NCBI GenBank assembly: GCA_026770025.1
Contig: JAMXDE010000024.1
Location: forward strand, 124,001 to 188,000
From: Craspedostauros australis
Taxonomy: Eukaryota; Bacillariophyta; Bacillariophyceae; Mastogloiales; Achnanthaceae
Direction: 5' to 3'
Length of the DNA stretch: 64,000 nucleotides
Shown in pieces: positions 11,818 through 23,340 of this stretch. The translations under genes and the position numbers were made by a program. The notes beneath the pieces were generated by a model, which was not told the DNA's origin, searched no databases, and saw only the letters and a list, made by a program, of their open reading frames with translations. Position 1 is the first letter of the stretch; each line of letters begins with the position of its first letter.

Positions 11818-12640
11818 TGCTGTTGCCTCCTCCTTTTACTGTTGTTGTTGTTTATACTGATGCTACTGATGGAGTTGATGTCACTGTGGATGGTACTGTG
11901 ATGTTGATGCTATCCAACTGTTGTGGTAATGATGCAATGAGCACGGTCAACACCGACGCTGCTGTTGGAGTGTGCTTGGATTGATGTTGTTGCGAGCTTG
12001 CCTGGTGACCCACTGTGCTTGTACATATCTTGGATCTGGCTGCTGCTGACGTGATACAGTTGCAAACGATGGCTGCCACGTTGTCATCTCTTTCGCTCTG
12101 TTGGCTCTGATCGGTTGATTGGCCGAGTAGCTCACGATCATCACATGAAACTACGAGTACTCGCTGTATTCTACTCTGATCTGCGATACCGTATTGGCGA
12201 GCCAACATCGCTGGGCTAGAGCACAGCATACATTCAGGGATAACTACCATGTCGCCACATGCAGCAGCAACACAACAACGAACAGCTGCGACTGTACCGA
12301 ACAAGCACTCTCCTCTTGCCATGCCTGTCCACACGAATTCGCAGCCTCCCACGGACAGTTGCAACTACTATTATTCAAATTGAAACAGAATACAACTATA
12401 CATACATGCAGAAGAGCATTTGTACAAGTGCTGTTGTTGCAAGCATGCTTGTGTGCCAGGTCTCGCAGTGTGTGGGATGTCCTGCATGGTACTGTACTGA
12501 TGGTTCGGCTGGATTGTGCTTTGCGCAGCATCGGGTGTTGCGAGCGGTGGGTTTTCGGGTGGGCCACATCAAAATGTGGCGTGGATTTGTTGTTGTTTGT
12601 GATTTGATGGATTTGTCTCACATGGACAACTGAGAGGAGG
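11818..12640. other. Intergenic, no supported gene
   Basis: A minus-strand ORF (about 11852-12364) is rich in Ser, Thr, Gln and Ala but has no motif. It might be 5' sequence of the transposon copy. Nothing else is recognisable. Confidence 0.35.
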
Positions 12641-12659
12641 CATGCGAAGGAATCGAGTC

Positions 12660-13050
12660 ATCCACATGGGAAAACGAGCCAGCCGCGTGGGAAAACGAGC
12701 CAGCCGCATAGGAGAACGGGCTTGCTCCATGGGAAAACGAATCGATTCCATGGGAAATCGAGGCTGTCGCATGGGAAATCGAGGCTGTCGCGTGGGAATT
12801 TTGATGCATTGTTTCCCACGGAGTCCAAGACAATCGATCGTATAAACTGTACTGCCAGCTACGTACGTCTCAAACACATGGGAAAACGGAACGCTGCGCT
12901 CCCATGGGAACACAGAAATATACCATGCATGAAGACAAATTTCCCATGGAACGTTATTTGTTTCCCATGGAACGTTATTTTTTCCCATGCGACACTTCTC
13001 ATTTGGCATGCGTGTCCACATTTTCCCAAACTCACATTTTGCTTCCCACA
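12660..13050. repeat. Cluster of CATGGGAAA-type repeats in both orientations
   Basis: About sixteen copies of a word close to CATGGGAAA lie within 400 bp. From 12664 to about 12800 they run forward and are spaced mostly 24 bp apart (CATGGGAAAACGA, CGTGGGAAAACGA, CATGGGAAATCGA). From about 12812 to 13050 most are inverted (TTTCCCATGGAACG, TTTCCCATGCG, CTTCCCACAG), with some forward copies near 12880-12905. The word contains the half palindrome of TTCCCATGGGAA. Both strands therefore show open reading frames of repeats, which I regard as spurious. Confidence 0.75.
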
Positions 13051-13415
13051 GCCCGCCCCTCCATCGGCGCGCGAGGAAAACTGCCGATGGACGCATCGAT
13101 GAATGCCAATCTTGGCCTTGAATAGTGTGTGTAGATGTACCAACTGAATTGTTGATCGTGTTGCTCACTCGTAGTCTGCCTGGTATCCAAAGTAGGCATC
13201 CTGCAGTTTGTATCTGGAAGTGACAGTTGCCGTTGATCGCTGTTTTGAATTAGTTGACAGGACTGCGGTTTGAAACGAATGAGCAGCAATGACAGCAGCT
13301 GATGTGGAGCGCGGCTGATTCGGACAGCACTGCCATCTGAGGATTGTCTTGTGTTGCCACTGCGTGTGAGCAGAGCAAAGGTGTAGGCAAGTTGCAAGCC
13401 TCACATTTCGAGATC

Positions 13416-15038
13416 ATGGCTCCCACAACACCAGCAGCTGATAATCCATCACAGAAACCATACACCGAGTGGAAAGGTACCAGCGACGACGCAGCGTACA
13501 TCATCGGTGGTCTCTTCCGCAACGAAATCGCCCCCAACTTCAAACAGTTCATCACCAACCATCCTGACTGGATCCAGGCACCACCAGGCAAGAACTACAA
13601 CCGCAACAACCTGCGTGGCAACTTCAGAAGCTGCATCAATCGTCTCAAGCTCCACAGGGAAGGGAAGAATCAGCGTAAGTACACGAGTTGGATTGCTGTG
13701 TCACGAGCATGCCTGATCAAACTCACATGCTGCTGCTGCTTCTTTCATTCTCATTCAGGCCTGCCAACTGACTTCAAACGCCGAGCTGGTCTACCAGCTA
13801 CACCAGACAGGAACAGGGACATCACAGCAACAGAGCGCAGTGGCTTGGCCATTCAACCAGGCGACGCATTTGGAGAGAGCGACGACGACGACGAGAGCTT
13901 CGTTGACAACGATCACGAAAGTGATATCAGCTTGGAGAGCATCGATCTCGATAGTGGCACCACCAGCACCACTACCAACAACAACAACAGCAACAATAAC
14001 ACTAACAACAATGCAGACCTCACTCCAGGGCATCTCACAACTCTTGGAAGTCCCATCTCTGAGGCATCCTTTGAACCAGATCCTCAAGCCAGCACACAGA
14101 TCGCAGCAGCCAGATCCGTTCATTCTCCTGTTGTTCGTTTTTCTGAGACGCTCGTTGACACCCCTTTGGTGACAGCGCCACCGCAAACCAATCCATCCAA
14201 CAAGCGCGCGCGTTTCGAGGAGGACCATCGCGACACAACCACCACCACCACCAGCCCACCAGCGAACACCAACGAACACGAATTGGGACCAAGGAAGATC
14301 GATTTTGGCGAAGTCGGCGAATTGACAAAAAATATGAAGAAGATGACCGTCAACCCATTGGGCCAGGAATTCAAGGCCCTCGTCTTGGGGGGCCTGCATC
14401 TTATCCCCATCAGTGTGGACGAACCAACCAAAACTGCGAATCAAGCTGATCAGCGTCGTGGCTTTTCAATCCACTACCACTGCCCGTACCTCATGCACTG
14501 GGAGAATGTGGCATTCCAAATTGTGGAGGAGAGTGCACGGCAATTCTTGGAGCTCTCCCTCAAGGTCGATGTGCGATTTTTCGATGCAGCAACTTACTTG
14601 CCACAGACAGATGAGAACACACAGGACAGCAAGCATGAAGTGGCCAAGATGTTCTCCAAGGAGCAGGCTGGAGTGCAGCTGTACTATGACAAGTTGTTTG
14701 AAGCAGCAAGCATGGACTTCCCTGTGTCTGATGGCTTCATGTTTGTCAAGGTGCGCAAACTTTTCCCGTCCAAGGTGGTACCGAACTTCGTTGACCGCTT
14801 CGAGCAATGCAAAGATGTTGCGCATGACGAAGATCCGCTCGAGTGCACTGAGATCAACACAAACTTTGGATACAATGTGAAGAACGAAGGCGACGACACT
14901 GATCCAGTGTCTTTTGTCATGAACACTGCAACTGTGTTGTGCCCCAAACAGCAGAACTCTGCCACGTCTGCGACTCCGAAAAGAAACACCAAACGCTCAC
15001 TCAGACGCCCAAAGGCAACAACTCCAATGGCACCTTAA
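13416..15038 (+). CDS. Unknown protein with an in-frame 84-bp intron
   Basis: Exon 1 is 13416-13674, the intron 13675-13758 and exon 2 13759-15038, giving 512 residues. The intron has a GTAAGTAC donor and a CT-rich tract ending TTCTCATTCAG. It is 84 bp (28 codons) long with no stop, so the unspliced frame stays open and would add a Cys-rich hydrophobic insert. I prefer the ATG at 13416 (GATCATGGC) over an in-frame ATG at 13344. The N-terminal part (WKGTSDDAAYIIGGLF, PGKNYNRNNLRGNFRSCINRLKLH) is compact and basic. A disordered Asp/Ser/Asn-rich middle follows, then a conserved-looking C-terminal region (FSIHYHCPYLMHWENVAFQ, VDVRFFDAATYLP, GFMFVKVRKLFPSKVVPNF). I do not recognise the family and assign no function. 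Confidence 0.72.
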   Translation: MAPTTPAADNPSQKPYTEWKGTSDDAAYIIGGLFRNEIAPNFKQFITNHPDWIQAPPGKNYNRNNLRGNFRSCINRLKLHREGKNQRKYTSWIAVSRACLIKLTCCCCFFHSHSGLPTDFKRRAGLPATPDRNRDITATERSGLAIQPGDAFGESDDDDESFVDNDHESDISLESIDLDSGTTSTTTNNNNSNNNTNNNADLTPGHLTTLGSPISEASFEPDPQASTQIAAARSVHSPVVRFSETLVDTPLVTAPPQTNPSNKRARFEEDHRDTTTTTTSPPANTNEHELGPRKIDFGEVGELTKNMKKMTVNPLGQEFKALVLGGLHLIPISVDEPTKTANQADQRRGFSIHYHCPYLMHWENVAFQIVEESARQFLELSLKVDVRFFDAATYLPQTDENTQDSKHEVAKMFSKEQAGVQLYYDKLFEAASMDFPVSDGFMFVKVRKLFPSKVVPNFVDRFEQCKDVAHDEDPLECTEINTNFGYNVKNEGDDTDPVSFVMNTATVLCPKQQNSATSATPKRNTKRSLRRPKATTPMAP

Positions 15039-15862
15039 TTACTCCACACATCAATAGTCCCACACAAGTCAATCAACCACAACACGAACAAATGCACACT
15101 TAATCAGCAAAACCAGCACAGTTGCCAACAACACAGGAGTGGTGCTTCTCGGGTTTGTGAGCTGCTTCGCTCTCCGCGCTCCAACACTGGTTGCCCCGGT
15201 CATGCTATTCAGTCCAAGCCACCGTCGCGTACGTGTTTCATTTCAGCTTATTTTCCGACCTATGGTAATTTTCATTTTTTACCGTTGCTCCCTGAGGCAG
15301 AAAATCAAGAGGAAAAGCGTTTGTCATCGACAAGGCCGCCACAAGCATACCTGCAGTGTTGACGTTGTGGAGTAGAAACTCCTCGCGCGCATTTATTGGT
15401 ATTGAACAGACCAGAGTAAAGAGTACCAGGGCGCGGTGCTTCCGCATCTCAGAAAACGCTGCTAATCCTCTATTGCGTTCTCGAATTCGCAACTGTGAAG
15501 TCAGACACGTTGGCACAGACCACGCAGATCGCACAAACCGCGCATACGTATCTGATCGCATCCGTTCTGCCCCACACGCTGCAGTTGCAATAGATGAATG
15601 CTTGCGCACCCACCAACCCAGCCATCGACTTTGACGAACACATAATCACAGATCCGAACCAATCAATCAAACGATCCACTCATCAGCACATCGAGCGACC
15701 TCAGTCAGTCGCTACAGCCATCCTCACAGCACTCTGCCTTGCTGGTCCCACAACGATACGAGCTGCACCATCCCAACACCTCACAATTTCCACACTCCAC
15801 TCCACACCAGGCCTCACATTTCGTCCCATCTGCTCACATCTTCTTCGAATAGCAACAGCTCC
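15039..15862. other. Intergenic, no supported gene
   Basis: CA-rich sequence follows the preceding stop codon and precedes the next start, probably untranslated regions. The short ORFs in between have no recognisable motif. Confidence 0.45.
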
Positions 15863-17509
15863 ATGATGTCGCCTGCCATGCCATGCAACAACACAAACAA
15901 CGGCCACCACACTCCCCTCGTGCCGCAGCAACCTTGTCCATCATCAGGGGGATTTCAGCAAGCATCGTGCAGTAGCATGCCACAGGATGCGCACCCGAAC
16001 GCACAAGCGGGACCAATGCCCATCGACTTTTCCAATGCTCTGCCGTTGCACACGCCAGCGGTGCAGATGAACAACCTTGGCGTTCAGGCTCTGCGACAAC
16101 GGGACCTGGGAGCTGCATTCCATCTCTTCCATCTCGCCTTTTCCCACATCAAGCATGCCACCTTGATGCAATCATTGCCCCGGACAAACGTGCAGCAGAT
16201 TCAGCAGTACCAACATCAGTACCAACAGCAGTACCAACAGCAGCAGCACTGCCACCTTGAGCATCAGCAGTACCAACAGCAACAACAAGCTGCTACCGAC
16301 ATGCACAACATGGCCGCTAGTCCATTGAACTCGTCAACCCACCAGATCCCTGGCAGCTTCCATCGACCGTTCTGCATGGCGGAAAGCAACGCCAGCATGG
16401 CTGCTGCGACCCCATCCCCGCACACGCAGTATCAATCTGACAGCTTGCACCACTTGGGAAGACCGCCCCTGGGAGGAAGCTTCGGAGCTGCGATGGGGAC
16501 CGACAGCCCAAGTCGTGCTTTGGCCACAAACAGCGCCATCAGGGAGCTTCTCATTGCAAACACGATGCAGTCAGAGTACTCGCACTCTGATTCGTTCGCG
16601 CGCCACCCTACGGCCCCTTCCACCTTCACCAATCCTACACAGGGACAAGGACAAGGCGCGGGATCCAGATCCCACGCAGGCAGCCTGGACGGCAATGACA
16701 ACGGACACCTGTCCAGCGTGTACTGCATCCACAACAAGGGCTTCTTCATGCCGAACAACCTCCACCTCGGCCACGACAGCGACGACGATGTGAAGATCCG
16801 TTCCGCCATCATCCTCTTCAACCTCGCACTGGCATTGCAGATGCAAACCCAGCTCCAGACATGCGACGCATCCAGCCCTGATCAGCATGGCGCTGGCCCA
16901 GACTCGCTGCTATCGACGTGGGAAAAGATCGCCCGCCTGTACCGTCACGCGGAGTCCCTCCTGAGAGGCTGCGTGTCCTCCGTCAGGCAGGTCCCCAGCC
17001 GAGACGCCATGCACGACGCCACCTCCATGGACGTGGGCATTCACATTGTGGAGCAACGTGGCCACCCGTTGGTGGATGTGGTGTACATGGCAGCCTTGAA
17101 CAACCTCGCCATGCTGGACCAACGATGGACGCACCTGCATCAGCAGCGATCGTCTTCATCAGCAGCGATGCAAACCGAAGCGAGCATGCGTAGAAGTGGT
17201 GGCACCGCTTCCGTCGCCGTCCAAGAATCGACAACGTCCGATCTGCCAACCGACGGAAAGGCATTTGCACCACAAACAACAACAACAACACCCTCGTCCG
17301 CGGGAGGCAACGCGACGAACGTGAACATGGTATGGTCCTGCTTCTCCGTCCAGCTGATCAACTTCATCCGCATCCTCGAAAGCCAGCACTCACGCACGGA
17401 AGCGAGCGCCAACGACAACCTCCACATCGTGAAAGAAGAGATGCGATGGTTCCTGCTGAACGTCGCCGTGGCACCCTTCGTTCCATTCATTTCGGCCGGC
17501 GCGGCATGA
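15863..17509 (+). CDS. TPR-like protein of a diatom-type family
   Basis: A 548-residue single-exon protein. Helical hairpin segments appear at about 68-97 (MNNLGVQALRQRDLGAAFHLFHLAFSHIK), 312-328 (IRSAIILFNLALALQMQ) and 404-418 (YMAALNNLAMLDQRW), with an intervening segment KIARLYRHAESLL. The spacing and the motifs NNLG-x-x-LR and ILFNLALA resemble degenerate tetratricopeptide repeats in a family I associate with diatom genomes. Gln/His-rich and Ser/Thr-rich disordered stretches fill the gaps. A scaffold or protein-interaction role is inferred from the repeat type only. The second codon is also Met, so the start may be 15866. Partner and location are unknown. Confidence 0.75.
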   Translation: MMSPAMPCNNTNNGHHTPLVPQQPCPSSGGFQQASCSSMPQDAHPNAQAGPMPIDFSNALPLHTPAVQMNNLGVQALRQRDLGAAFHLFHLAFSHIKHATLMQSLPRTNVQQIQQYQHQYQQQYQQQQHCHLEHQQYQQQQQAATDMHNMAASPLNSSTHQIPGSFHRPFCMAESNASMAAATPSPHTQYQSDSLHHLGRPPLGGSFGAAMGTDSPSRALATNSAIRELLIANTMQSEYSHSDSFARHPTAPSTFTNPTQGQGQGAGSRSHAGSLDGNDNGHLSSVYCIHNKGFFMPNNLHLGHDSDDDVKIRSAIILFNLALALQMQTQLQTCDASSPDQHGAGPDSLLSTWEKIARLYRHAESLLRGCVSSVRQVPSRDAMHDATSMDVGIHIVEQRGHPLVDVVYMAALNNLAMLDQRWTHLHQQRSSSSAAMQTEASMRRSGGTASVAVQESTTSDLPTDGKAFAPQTTTTTPSSAGGNATNVNMVWSCFSVQLINFIRILESQHSRTEASANDNLHIVKEEMRWFLLNVAVAPFVPFISAGAA

Positions 17510-18324
17510 GCATCGAATGTCCCGCCTCGATGATGATGATGATGCTGACGATGATGTATGTATGTATGTGGTGTCACAGCAGGAGAGTGTAATAGTATAG
17601 AGCATGGATAATATAGTGCAGTATAGCAATAGCCATCGTACAGCATCATACGCTGCCAACTGATACCGCCCTGTGATCACTCCAACGATTTTTTTGAATG
17701 CAGGCGGGATGGTGGGTATCGGCGGATGCGTTGAGCACATACGTACGTATGGCATCGTAGCGGTAGGTGCAGTCAATGGAGGCAGTTGAGGGGCAATGTG
17801 ATGCACACCAACACCGCGCGGCAGAGGATGGTCGCGACTTCGCAATGGCATTCATGTTCAGATCGACAAAGAGGCCCTTTCCTCCTTCGCTCGGGAAGGT
17901 TGGGTTCTGATCACGTCACATCTTTGGATTGCGATGTTGTGTGACTTGTTTGGGTGTTGAATCGTGTTGTGATAGGCGTCACGATTCGACCTATTCGACC
18001 ATTATATGCACGAACAAGACTAAACGTGACTCAAGCAACTTTGGCGCCACAAAGACACGTACAACAAGCGAACACTGCCGTTTGAAACACGAAGACAACA
18101 GAAGTGTGTCAGATGGGGAACGACAAACCTCTGGGGGGTTGCACAAATTCAAACATCATCACATCGAGAACGGCATCACATCAAGACAACTCCAAGAGAT
18201 AGAGAGATAGATAGATAGAGAGGCAGAATACACGAGTGCGAGCAGAGTGCATCCAACAACCACCAGCTGACAGCACACAACAAAGGACAACAAAGGACAA
18301 CAACAGACACACCCATCAACGAGC
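17510..18324. other. Intergenic, no supported gene
   Basis: Contains short GATGAT and GTATGTATGT tracts directly after the previous stop and an ATAGATAGATAG tract with CAACAA-rich sequence just before the copine start. No gene is recognisable. Confidence 0.45.
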
Positions 18325-20886
18325 ATGAGTAGCAATGACCAGCAACAACCGCAGAAGCAGAAGGTGGAGATCAGCGTATATGCCAACAAGCTAAAGAATG
18401 TTGCAGGCTTCGGGAAAGGTGCGTCCAATTGGCATTGTCTTTTCATTGCATTGCATCGCATTGTATCACATTGCATTGTATAATATTCTATTCTATTCTA
18501 TTCTATTGTGTTGTGTTGTGTTGTGTTGTGCTATTATCCCCTGCAGAAACAGACAGGCTTCATCAATTGCAAAGAATAATTTGTCAACATCATGATGAAG
18601 CCAGTGGAGCACTACTACTACTACTGCTACTACTACTGCACCTGCACGCTCACTGTGCATTCGCTTGACTTGCCTCAATGTCGTCTCTCACTCACTCACT
18701 CTCGCACACGCACACAACTCTATTTCCCTCATGATCTGCCTCTCCCCTGACATGCAACCTTCCTTTTGGAACCCACAGGCACATCCGACCCTTACGCCGT
18801 CGTGACGCTGCTGGCTGGTGGTCCGCAGGAAAAGCCGCGAGTGTTGGGCAAAACAGAGGTCATCAAGAACAGCCTCAATCCAACCTGGATCACCACCTTC
18901 CCCCTGGAGTACGATTTCGGCCAGGAGACGAAGATCAACGTCGGCGTCTTCGATGAGGTGCGAAAGACGAACAAACCCAAGGTCATGGGATCGGCGGTCT
19001 TCGAGATCGGCGACGTCCTGGGTGCCAGAGGCAACATCAAGGCCAAGAAGATGAAGAAGGGCGGCTCTGTCTTTGTGCGCGTCACTCAGGCCGCCGAAAT
19101 CAACCACGGCACGCTGCACCTCAAGCTCAGGGGATTGAAGCTCAAGAATGTCGAAGGATGGTTCAGCAAGAGCGACCCGTTCTTCGTCATCCATTCGCAG
19201 GCCAACTCGGCGGGCGGAAGGACCTGGATTCCCGTCTACAAGTCCGAGACGCTCAACAACAACCTGCATCCGCAGTGGAGGATGGCCCAGATCGACATGG
19301 AGAAGCTGTGTGCTGGAGATCGGCAGAGGGGCATTCGCGTGGAGGTCTTTGACTGGGAGAAGAATGGCAAGCACCAGCAGATGGGCAGCTTCGAGACCAC
19401 CGTCGATAGTTTCCTGTCCAAGATCACCACCACCAACATCGGCGCCAAGCCACCAAAGAAGCTGCCTGCCCTGCCACATTCCTTCCATCTCCTGCATCGT
19501 GGCAAGAAGTTCGGCCTCGTGATCGTCACGGAGGCCAGCATCGTCGGGGCCGACCAACCAGCGCAGCCTTCGCAGGAGCAGCCCCTCAATACCATGCAGC
19601 AGGACTTTGGCAGCGCTCTGGATGAAGCCGACCCTGCCACGAAGGCACCCGCGAAAGCCTCCAACATGGCATCTGGTATTCCAGTTCCGATGGCGCAGCC
19701 GCTACCAGCGCCGATGAGACCACCCTCGATGCCGCGCAGGGACTACACCAGAATCACCCCCACCTTCGTCGACTACATCTCAGGCGGATGCGAGATCAAT
19801 CTCTCCATCGCCGTGGACTTCACCGGATCCAACGGCGATCCGCGGAGACCAGGCACCCTGCATCACATCCACCAAGATGGCGTCACTCTCAATGACTACG
19901 AAAAAGCTATCTCTGCGGTCGGCGCCATCATTGCACGCTACGACGATGATCAGAAGTTCCCCGTCTGGGGGTTCGGTGCCAAGTACGGCGGCCAGATCCA
20001 GCATTGCTTTCAAATCGGTACCAGCGCGGAACTGAATGGAATCGGTGGAATCCTGGAGGGATACCGCGCCACCTTTCGCACCGGCCTCACCATGTCCGGG
20101 CCCACGGTCTTTGCGGAGGTCATCAATACTGCTGCGCAAATGGCACGCGCTCGCCAGGCGCAGCAACGACAGATCGGCAAGCAATCTTACGGAATCCTCC
20201 TCATTCTCACCGACGGTGCCGTCAGCGACATCCAGACCACCAAGATGGCCATCCAGGCAGCCAACGATGCGCCGTTGTCCATCATCATCATTGGCATCGG
20301 CAACGAAGATTTCTCGCGCATGCAATTCCTCGACGACTTCCAGCAGCACAGCACCAACATGCGCGACATTGTCCAATTCGTGGAATTCAATCGTCACAAG
20401 CACGATCGTCGCTCCCTCACCAAGGAGACACTCGATGAGATCCCGGAACAACTCGTCAGCTACTTTCGACAAAACAATATCACGCCCCTGCCGCCCGTCT
20501 CCGGAAGCAAGCTCAACATCTTCGAGGAGGACTACAACGAGGAGGAGGACATCGACCTCAGCTACGACCTCAATACGGAAGGCGAGATCAGCCTTGCCAA
20601 TGATCAGCAGGCCACCTACGATGCGCAGAACTTTGGTACCTACCAATCCTTTCAGCTCCCGCCAGCAATGACGCCGCCATCCGCACCAGCGGCGATGGTG
20701 CCACCGGCGATGGCACCACCTGCACCAGTGGCAGCGGCGCCGGTGCAGCTCGTCAACATCCAGGCGCCGCCGAATTCGTATCCTGGCATGCAGCTGCAGA
20801 TTCAGAATCCGACAACGGGGAAATTCCAAGCCATATCCATACCAGATGGCGTTCAACCGGGCAGTATGTTCGCGGTGTCGCTGTAA
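18325..20886 (+). CDS. Copine (C2-C2-vWA), calcium-dependent membrane binding protein
   Basis: Exon 1 is 18325-18418, the intron 18419-18778 (GTGCGT donor, GGAACCCACAG acceptor, phase 1) and exon 2 18779-20886, giving 733 residues. The splice rebuilds a C2 strand (KLKNVAGFGKG then TSDPYAVV), which supports the first exon. C2A spans about 12-135 and C2B about 140-285 (LKNVEGWFSKSDPFFVI). The copine/vWA domain runs about 365-580, with MIDAS DFTGSN at 378-383, WGFGAKYGG and ILLILTDGAVSD. The C-terminal tail is Pro/Ala/Met-rich. Copines bind acidic phospholipids in response to calcium and recruit partners through the vWA domain. That is family knowledge; the partners here are unknown. The intron holds ATTCT and GTGTT repeats (about 18480-18530). 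Confidence 0.92.
18480..18532. repeat. Pentanucleotide repeats in copine intron
   Basis: Runs of TATTC followed by runs of TGTGT/GTTGT lie in the first intron of the copine gene. Similar 5-bp repeats (AATAC, AATAG) occur near 4810-4870 and 27670-27710. Confidence 0.7.
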
Positions 20887-21531
20887 GGACGAATCAGGCG
20901 CAACCGCACAGCCTGATACTCTGAAGAGAGTGGCAATTGATCGAGCACAATAAACGTGTAGCAGCAGATTCCGGTGCAGTAATAGCAATAATCATCATGT
21001 CTTTTTTGTATGTATTTGTTTGTATTTTCTCCTCATTTCTACTTGTACATGTAGTTCACTGAATGCTGCACTCCAGGAAACGGTGTTGCTCGTGCCGTTG
21101 CCGCGATTGACAACCATGGTTGCTCGTCTTCTCTGTGTCTCCTTTTGTTGGTACTTTGCATCACCGCGCATCATGGCGTGCCCTTCGTTACTTAGCTGCA
21201 ATTGGAACACCTCTATCGTACGGTACTAGGAGTACTCGCTTGTTGACAGTTGTGCTCCATTCTGCGCTCTGCACACTGACGCTGCTGGCGATGTTGCCTT
21301 CTCTCTCACTCTCTTCTCCGTCTTCGTCATCTTCTTTCGATTGTCATTCTTGTCTGGCACGTCTCTGTGCTGTTTCACGACTGTTTCTCGTGGATGTGGA
21401 GGCTTGGTCGTCGCCATGTCATCGCCACATGCCATCGCCACATGCCATCTTGATCTGTTGGAAGAAGCTGTTGACTTTTGGTACGCGTATCAGACCGAGC
21501 TGCCTGCGGCCTCCACAAAGAACGAGCCCCT
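20887..21531. other. Convergent intergenic region
   Basis: Lies between the 3' ends of the copine gene (+) and the small basic protein gene (-). An AATAAA-like word (CAATAAACG) sits near 20949, a plausible polyadenylation signal for the copine transcript. No gene is seen. Confidence 0.4.
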
Positions 21532-22011
21532 TCAGTTGGAATCATTGACGAGCACGCTGGGAGCGAAGTTGTCCGCCTTGTCCACCATGGCGACGGGCTC
21601 CACGACCACCTTCTTCTTGTACACTCCGGCCTTCTGGCACATGCCCCACTTGGTCTTCTTGACGTGGTGGATGCGCTTGATCTCCGTCCACTTCTTCTCG
21701 AGCTGCTGCTTGCGACGCTCGACCAGGCTGACAGCCGAGGGGCTGTCAAACTTGAGAATTCCACGACCCACGGGAGTGCTGGGCGATGCGCGCATCATGG
21801 CCGGCGTCATGGTGCTGACCGTGGGCACCGTGCGAGGAATGGGCTTGGATTCTTGAAGGAAGGGAAGCTCCTTGGGTTCCAAGAGCTTGCGCGTCGGGGT
21901 GGACATCATCGCAGCAGCTGGCGATGGTGCTGGGGCGGAAGGAGACTGGAATGGCGATCCCATCTTGTCGAATTGCGCGTTGGCAACGGAAGGGCTGGTG
22001 GCGGTGAGCAT
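21532..22011 (-). CDS. Small basic hypothetical protein
   Basis: A 159-residue single-exon ORF. The first half is Pro/Ser/Ala-rich with several S/T-P sites (FQSPSAP, MMSTPTRKLLEP, RASPSTPVGRGILKFDSP). The second half is a basic predicted helix (LVERRKQQLEKKWTEIKRIHHVKKTKW) followed by KAGVYKKKVVVEP. The S/T-P sites could be targets of proline-directed kinases; this is inference from sequence only. No family is recognised. Composition is more protein-like than that of overlapping frames, which is why I keep it. Confidence 0.55.
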   Translation of the reverse strand: MLTATSPSVANAQFDKMGSPFQSPSAPAPSPAAAMMSTPTRKLLEPKELPFLQESKPIPRTVPTVSTMTPAMMRASPSTPVGRGILKFDSPSAVSLVERRKQQLEKKWTEIKRIHHVKKTKWGMCQKAGVYKKKVVVEPVAMVDKADNFAPSVLVNDSN

Positions 22012-23340
22012 CTTGACGGAATGGATTGTTGGTATTGCTTGTTGTCGGTTGCTGTTGCTTGGTGCGTGAAATGTGGCTTGCCGTGATACTGTGATGCTTG
22101 ACTGCGTGACTGCTGGAACGTGTGGCTGCTTGATGGATGGTGTCGTGATTTGATGTGAGCCGTGAGCTGTGAACCGTTTGCGGCCTTGCGATGATCACAA
22201 ATTATGAAGGAGCAGTCGACGCGGCACAAGGAAGAGCAGAAGAGCAGCGACTCCAAGGCGAGAACACAAGACGAGAGCGAGAGGGCCTGTTCACAACCAA
22301 GCATGGACTGCAACACGCAGACCACACGGTGCAGCCATCACGTTCACCCTGACCGATCGAGTGATCGACGGATGGATCTGATGGCCGACTGGCGATGGCG
22401 ATCGAAGCAACTCAGCGAAAAAGGCAACGGTAACGTCCGGACTCTCTCCATCCTTTTGATTTGTTAGGAAGGCAGCGAATGATTCGTCTCGATGCATGTA
22501 TGTCCATAATGTTCATGACGGAGTGCCCAAGGTCGTTACCGCAGACCGTTGCCCTTTCTCAGACGATGGACGCATGGCAGCCATCACCAGCATGCGCGAT
22601 GATGTGAACAATGGAGTTTCCACGATTTTGCGATTTCGTGTTTTGTGTGGGATCGAGAATTTGAAGGATCGTGATTCGATGATGGTCGTGAATGATATCG
22701 TATCTTCCGATCCATCCGACCAAACGAACAACAACTTCGAAAATTGCCTCGTGGCGTCATGCGTGTCTGGTGTTGTTCTGTGGAGGAGAGAGAGTTGTGA
22801 GGGCGCGAACATGTTCGACATGGACAACATCTCGACCGATGTTGATGTTGGCGGCATCAGAGGTCGGCATTTGGGAGTAAGGGGGCGGGACGATGACGAT
22901 GCAAACGTGAGACGATCTTAATCATCTCATCTCCCTTCAGATCGTTGTTGATCCATGCATTTGCATTCTTCGAAGTACGAATACGCTCTCTTCTTCGAAC
23001 AGACAACAATTGCACGAACACAGAAGAGCATGCTGGATCAGGATAGAGCACCAGTAGTAGGACAAGTAGTAGTACGAGTGCGAGGTTCCTGTCATCATCA
23101 TTCTCATGCCCCAATACTCACAAGTTGAAGGAACGGCAAACACCCACAAACACAGACAGACACGCTCGTGCCACAATCATTCGCGGCCGATCATCATACT
23201 CTTTGAGCAAACAAAATATTATAGTCGTACTTCACAGAATTCTGTCGCAAGAGTATCGAGACCACAAACATCCGCACATGTGCTGGAAAGGACGGAACAT
23301 CACCTCATTCATCATCGCATTGCAACTCCAATCAGGGATC
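22012..23340. other. Intergenic region upstream of the NAT gene
   Basis: Probably holds divergent promoters of the small basic protein (-) and the arylamine N-acetyltransferase (+). A plus-strand ORF at 22496-22921 has no motif. A TAGTCGTA element lies at 23222, 112 bp before the N-acetyltransferase ATG. Confidence 0.4.

Noticed and set aside
12569-13168. 199-residue minus-strand ORF with FPM-x-x-x-RFPM repeats
   Set aside because: Read from the CATGGGAAA repeat cluster; the plus strand gives an equally open repeat ORF and neither has a start context or other coding signs.
19780-20988. 402-residue minus-strand ORF opposite the copine gene
   Set aside because: Antisense of the vWA domain with no recognisable features.
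22496-22921. 141-residue plus-strand ORF
   Set aside because: Some protein-like stretches but no family, and the opposite strand is equally open; too weak to call.
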